The notes beneath the pieces are model-generated. The model ran no database searches. It worked only from the letters and a program-made list of their open reading frames with translations, and was not told where the DNA came from. Shown piece after piece: positions 5,833 to 7,841 of a DNA stretch of 7,841 bases. Location of the stretch: contig DATDRS010000234.1 in assembly GCA_035291605.1 (NCBI GenBank), positions 1-7,841 of the forward strand. The letters run 5' to 3'. The first letter of the stretch is position 1; each line of letters starts with the position of its first letter. Made by a program: the position numbers and the translations under genes. This DNA is from DATDRS01 sp035291605 (GTDB taxonomy: Bacteria > Chloroflexota > Anaerolineae > Anaerolineales > UBA6663).

Positions 5833-5895
5833 ATGGAAGCTGTTTACCGCCGCGCGGCGGGCGGCATCGTGACACAGATCAACGCCCACCGATGA
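5833..5895 (+). CDS. Putative 20-codon leaderless leader ORF coupled to parA
   Basis: ATG 5833 lies seven bases after the TATACT box, so the transcript may begin at or beside this codon. The frame reads 20 codons, beginning MEAVYRRAAGG and ending INAHR. It stops at TGA 5893-5895, which overlaps the parA ATG (5892-5894) as ATGA. parA itself has no visible Shine-Dalgarno sequence, so ribosomes finishing this frame could restart on parA. The peptide resembles no family I know, and its act of translation may matter more than its product. The geometry and the missing ribosome site are seen; the role is inference. Confidence 0.4.
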   Translation: MEAVYRRAAGGIVTQINAHR

Positions 5896-6692
5896 CGCGC
5901 ATCATCGCCATCGCCAACCAAAAAGGCGGCGTCGGCAAGACGACGACGACCCTCAACCTCGGCGCGGGGCTGGAGGCGCGCGGGCGCTCGGCCCTGCTCG
6001 TTGACCTCGACCCGCAGGCCTCCCTCACGCTCGCGCTGCGCGGAGCGGCTCAGCCTTCGTCCGACGGCGCGCCGCCGGACGAATTCGAGACGACCATTTA
6101 CACCGCGCTGATGAGGGCCTCGCGCGGCGAAGACGATCCGCTCGACGGCGCGATTCAACCCACGCCGTCCGGCCTGCGGCTCGTCCCGGCCTCCATCGAG
6201 CTTTCCGCCGCCGAAATGGACCTCGTGCGCGAGCCGCTCGGCGTCTTCGCCCTGCGCGATTGCCTGGCCGCCCTTCCCGAAATCTACGACTACATCCTGC
6301 TCGACTGCCCGCCCACGCTCGGCATCCTGACCGCCAGCGCGCTCGCCGCCGCGAACGAAGTCCTCATCCCGCTGCAAGCCGACTATCTGGCGCTGCGCGG
6401 GGTGGATTTGCTCCTCGGCACGATTGCCAAAATGCAAAAGCGCGCCAACCCCGGCCTCGCCGTCCTCGGCCTGCTGCTCACCCTCGCCGACCTGCGTACC
6501 CTGCACGCGCGCGAGGTCGTCGCCGCCGCCCGCGCCACGTTCGGCGCGCGCCTCCCCGTCTTCGACTTCATCGTCCCCTACAGCGTGCGATTCAAAGAAG
6601 CGCCGTTGGCAAACGCCAGTATTTTGGAGTATGCTAAAGACACGCCCGCTGCCGAGGCCTACCGCCAGCTGGCGGAAGCGATTGACCGATGA
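5892..6692 (+). CDS. parA: ParA/Soj-family ATPase
   Basis: 266 residues. ParA-type ATPases dimerise on ATP, bind DNA nonspecifically and form gradients that move or space a cargo. The deviant Walker A is KGGVGKTT (11-18), with signature Lys11 and catalytic-site Lys16. Walker A' is LLVDLDPQASLT (35-46), with D40. Walker B is YILLDCPP (134-141), with D138. IVPYSVRFKEAP (227-238) corresponds to the IPRNVRLSEAP region of Soj, and positive residues there and at R169 may contact DNA. The start is ATG 5892, directly before strand 1. The longer frame from TTG 5805 would begin inside the promoter. No ParB gene or centromere-like site is in the window, so chromosome segregation is not shown. The next gene overlaps it by ATGA and is probably its partner. 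It lies next to cca, not near replication genes. Confidence 0.9.
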   Translation: MTRIIAIANQKGGVGKTTTTLNLGAGLEARGRSALLVDLDPQASLTLALRGAAQPSSDGAPPDEFETTIYTALMRASRGEDDPLDGAIQPTPSGLRLVPASIELSAAEMDLVREPLGVFALRDCLAALPEIYDYILLDCPPTLGILTASALAAANEVLIPLQADYLALRGVDLLLGTIAKMQKRANPGLAVLGLLLTLADLRTLHAREVVAAARATFGARLPVFDFIVPYSVRFKEAPLANASILEYAKDTPAAEAYRQLAEAIDR

Positions 6693-7147
6693 AACGCGCC
6701 AGCCTCACCGTCCTGCCCAAAACACAAAAGGCTGAAACCCCGGATCTGACCGATCGGCTGTTAGATCGTGATTCTCCGGCCAGGCCCGCGAAGCCTTCTG
6801 GGGCGGCGCGGAAACCCGCCAAACCCGCGGCCGCACGGCCCGAGGCGAAGAAACCCGCGCCCAAGCCCCGCAAACCCAAACGGATTCCGGCGGCCTCGCC
6901 ACCCCCCTCATCCGAACCCATCTCCCCGGCAGATAAATCCGTTCCATCCGTTGACCAAACCTCCGACCCGCTTGACGACGCGCTCGCGCAGTCCCAGGCC
7001 GCGCTCGCCGGGCTCAAGGCCGCCGCGCTCGCCGAGCCGGGCCGGTATGACCTGGCCCTGCGCTATCGGCTGGACGCGCTGGCGCACCACCTCAGGCAGG
7101 TCGCCGAGTTCGTCGAGGCATCCGTGCGCAGGCAGAGAGGAGGCTGA
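6689..7147 (+). CDS. Basic, disordered protein with C-terminal helix; candidate ParA partner
   Basis: 152 residues. I do not recognise a named family. The ATG overlaps the parA stop (ATGA), so the two are translated together. Residues 1-30 are a short basic head (MKRASLTVLPKTQK) then an acidic patch. Residues 31-88 are a disordered Pro/Ala/Lys/Arg-rich region with PAKP and KPAPKPRKPKR motifs, similar in composition to histone-H1-like tails. Residues 94-149 look helical, with heptad-like Leu/Ala spacing and HH at 133-134. ParA ATPases are commonly activated by a positively charged N-terminal peptide of a partner encoded next door, and McdB-like adaptors are small with disordered parts. Those facts suggest, without proving, that this is the adaptor. 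There is no helix-turn-helix, so it is not ParB. It could alternatively be a nucleoid-binding protein. Confidence 0.7.
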   Translation: MKRASLTVLPKTQKAETPDLTDRLLDRDSPARPAKPSGAARKPAKPAAARPEAKKPAPKPRKPKRIPAASPPPSSEPISPADKSVPSVDQTSDPLDDALAQSQAALAGLKAAALAEPGRYDLALRYRLDALAHHLRQVAEFVEASVRRQRGG

Positions 7148-7149
7148 GC

Positions 7150-7488
7150 ATGTTCAAACCGGGAGACTATCGCTGGTGGCTGCGCACGGGCGCGATCCTG
7201 TTCATCATCGGCGCGCTCATGATGTGCAGCGCCATCTTCTCTGCCCCCTCCGGCGGAGGCAGCGGCGGCGCCGTCTCTGACTCTAGCTCCAGCTCAGGCA
7301 GTTGGTGGGATAGTGACAGCTCATCCGACTCGAGTTCGTCCGACTGGTCGAGCGGCTGGGATTCGGGCGGCTCCGATTCGGGGAGTTGGGATTCCGGCGG
7401 GTCTGACTCCGGCTCGTGGGACTCCGGCTCCAGCTCGTCCGACGGCGGCAGTTGGGACTCTGGCGGGTCGGATTCGGGGTCGTGGTAA
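7150..7488 (+). CDS. Single-helix membrane protein with Trp/Asp/Ser/Gly decapeptide repeat tail
   Basis: 112 residues of unknown function. A short basic N terminus (K3, R8, R12) precedes one hydrophobic helix at about 14-31. By the positive-inside rule the rest lies outside the cell, or the helix is an uncleaved signal. Residues 34-69 are Gly/Ser then Ser/Asp-rich. Residues 70-112 are repeats of W-D-S-G-G-S-D-S-G-S starting at W70, W80, W90 and W102, and the protein ends on W112. The third unit is 12 residues long with a variant sequence. The tail is strongly acidic. LMMC before the tail is not a good lipobox. The ATG is preceded by AGGAGG (7138-7143) with a six-nt spacer, two nt after the upstream stop. 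It is co-transcribed with parA and the basic protein. Confidence 0.78.
   Translation: MFKPGDYRWWLRTGAILFIIGALMMCSAIFSAPSGGGSGGAVSDSSSSSGSWWDSDSSSDSSSSDWSSGWDSGGSDSGSWDSGGSDSGSWDSGSSSSDGGSWDSGGSDSGSW
7357..7485 (+). repeat. Coding tandem repeat, 30-bp period (decapeptide WDSGGSDSGS)
   Basis: Units are 7357-7386, 7387-7416, 7417-7452 (36 bp, variant) and 7453-7482, closed by a final TGG at 7483-7485. Units 1, 2 and 4 encode the same ten residues but use different codons. Units 1 and 2 differ at nine of 30 bases and units 1 and 4 at seven, all silent. Confidence 0.85.
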
Positions 7489-7506
7489 GCAAAGAGGAGG
7501 CAGATC

Positions 7507-7841
7507 ATGGGCGCACTTTGCGGCGGGCCATTGATGTGTCTGGGGTTCCTGTTCTTCCTCATCGGCGGGGTCATGTACCTCACGCGCCAGCAGCCCGCGT
7601 CCGGCCAGGTCGGGCCGGGCCGGAGCGTCCCGCCTATCCGCCGAGGCGCGCCGGGCTATCAGAAGCCGGGCATCGTCCCGCCGCGCAATTCCAAAGTCGT
7701 CAAGACGCCGCCCTCCACCGTGCAAAGGACAGGCAACACCATGCGCGACCGATTCTTCAATGCTCAAATCGGGCAAAACATCACCGTCGTCCATCCCCAG
7801 CGCGGGAGCATCACCGGCAAGATCATCGGCAGCATCCGCTA
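7507..7841 (+). CDS. Single-helix membrane protein of unknown function (partial, 3' end outside window)
   Basis: 111 codons are visible and the frame is still open at the window edge; the last two bases, TA, could begin Tyr or a stop. The start is ATG 7507, with AGGAGG at 7495-7500 six nt upstream and an 18-nt gap after the repeat-tail gene, so it belongs to the same operon. Residues 8-26 are one hydrophobic helix preceded by two Cys (C5, C11). Residues 28-75 are a Pro/Gly/Arg-rich, basic, probably disordered linker. From residue 79 (MRDRFFNAQIGQNITVVHP) a small beta-type domain begins, with RGSITGKIIGSIR at 99-111. This start resembles DUF4178-like modules (IG..V......V.G.I), but too little is visible to assign it. 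Confidence 0.7.
   Translation, partial: MGALCGGPLMCLGFLFFLIGGVMYLTRQQPASGQVGPGRSVPPIRRGAPGYQKPGIVPPRNSKVVKTPPSTVQRTGNTMRDRFFNAQIGQNITVVHPQRGSITGKIIGSIR

Noticed and set aside
5752..5889. N-terminal extension of the cca product to the ATG at 5889 or the in-frame ATG at 5784
   Set aside because: Both starts lie upstream of or within the TATAAT at 5783-5788, and the extra residues match nothing in the family.
5805..5891. N-terminal extension of ParA from TTG 5805
   Set aside because: It would start inside the promoter, and ParA proteins of this type begin right before strand 1 (MTRIIAIANQKGG).
5844..6506. Long minus-strand open frame (220 codons) opposite parA
   Set aside because: parA carries all Walker motifs on the plus strand. 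The antisense frame is low-complexity and is a by-product of GC-rich codon bias.
7357..7485. Short regularly spaced repeats as a CRISPR array
   Set aside because: The units are contiguous, in frame, differ by silent changes and lack unique spacers. They are a protein repeat.

Overview
The window is about 7.8 kb of GC-rich, gene-dense bacterial chromosome. It most resembles the Chloroflexota (Anaerolineae-like). The pointers are a lipoprotein with an Ala/Pro/Thr linker right after its lipidated Cys followed by a PD40 propeller, a Tat-exported MsrP that carries a lipobox, and a compact tRNA nucleotidyltransferase. This placement is inference from protein style, not from a phylogenetic marker. 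I see no rRNA, tRNA, CRISPR array, transposase or phage gene.

Layout. (1) Positions 2-184 (+) hold the last 60 residues of a sensor histidine kinase, followed by a terminator-like hairpin at 284-317. (2) Positions 367-1731 (+) encode a secreted lipoprotein with a TolB/PD40-type beta-propeller. (3) Running on the minus strand and converging on it are msrP (2607-3554) and msrQ (1816-2484), a molybdenum-dependent methionine sulfoxide reductase and its haem membrane partner. A REP-like set of inverted repeats and a hairpin lie between them. (4) Further upstream on the minus strand is a compact operon: cca-type tRNA nucleotidyltransferase (4483-5751), GNAT acetyltransferase (3969-4490, GTG start overlapping cca) and a small LiaI/LiaF-like four-helix membrane protein (3633-3956). 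(5) Diverging from cca on the plus strand is a ParA-centred operon: parA/soj-like ATPase (5892-6692), a basic disordered protein (6689-7147, ATGA overlap), a one-helix membrane protein with a Trp/Asp/Ser/Gly decapeptide repeat tail (7150-7488), and a one-helix protein that runs off the window (7507-7841).

How the parts work together. MsrP and MsrQ form one envelope repair system: MsrQ passes electrons from the membrane to MsrP, which reduces oxidised Met residues in exported proteins. The cca-GNAT-LiaI-like group looks like a housekeeping operon of convenience. The plus-strand group has no ParB in view. A ParA ATPase translationally coupled to a small basic disordered protein resembles ParA/adaptor cargo-positioning pairs, and the next two genes encode surface or membrane proteins of unknown role. 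I regard this as the most likely undescribed system here.

The most unusual regulatory structure is the 140-bp cca/parA divergent region. Back-to-back promoters overlap around a tandem 7-bp repeat. On each side a very short ORF begins almost at the predicted transcription start, and its stop overlaps the start codon of the main gene as ATGA. The msrQ start also sits 7 nt after a perfect TATAAT. Leaderless transcription followed by coupled translation may therefore be common in this genome. Only transcript-start mapping can confirm it.
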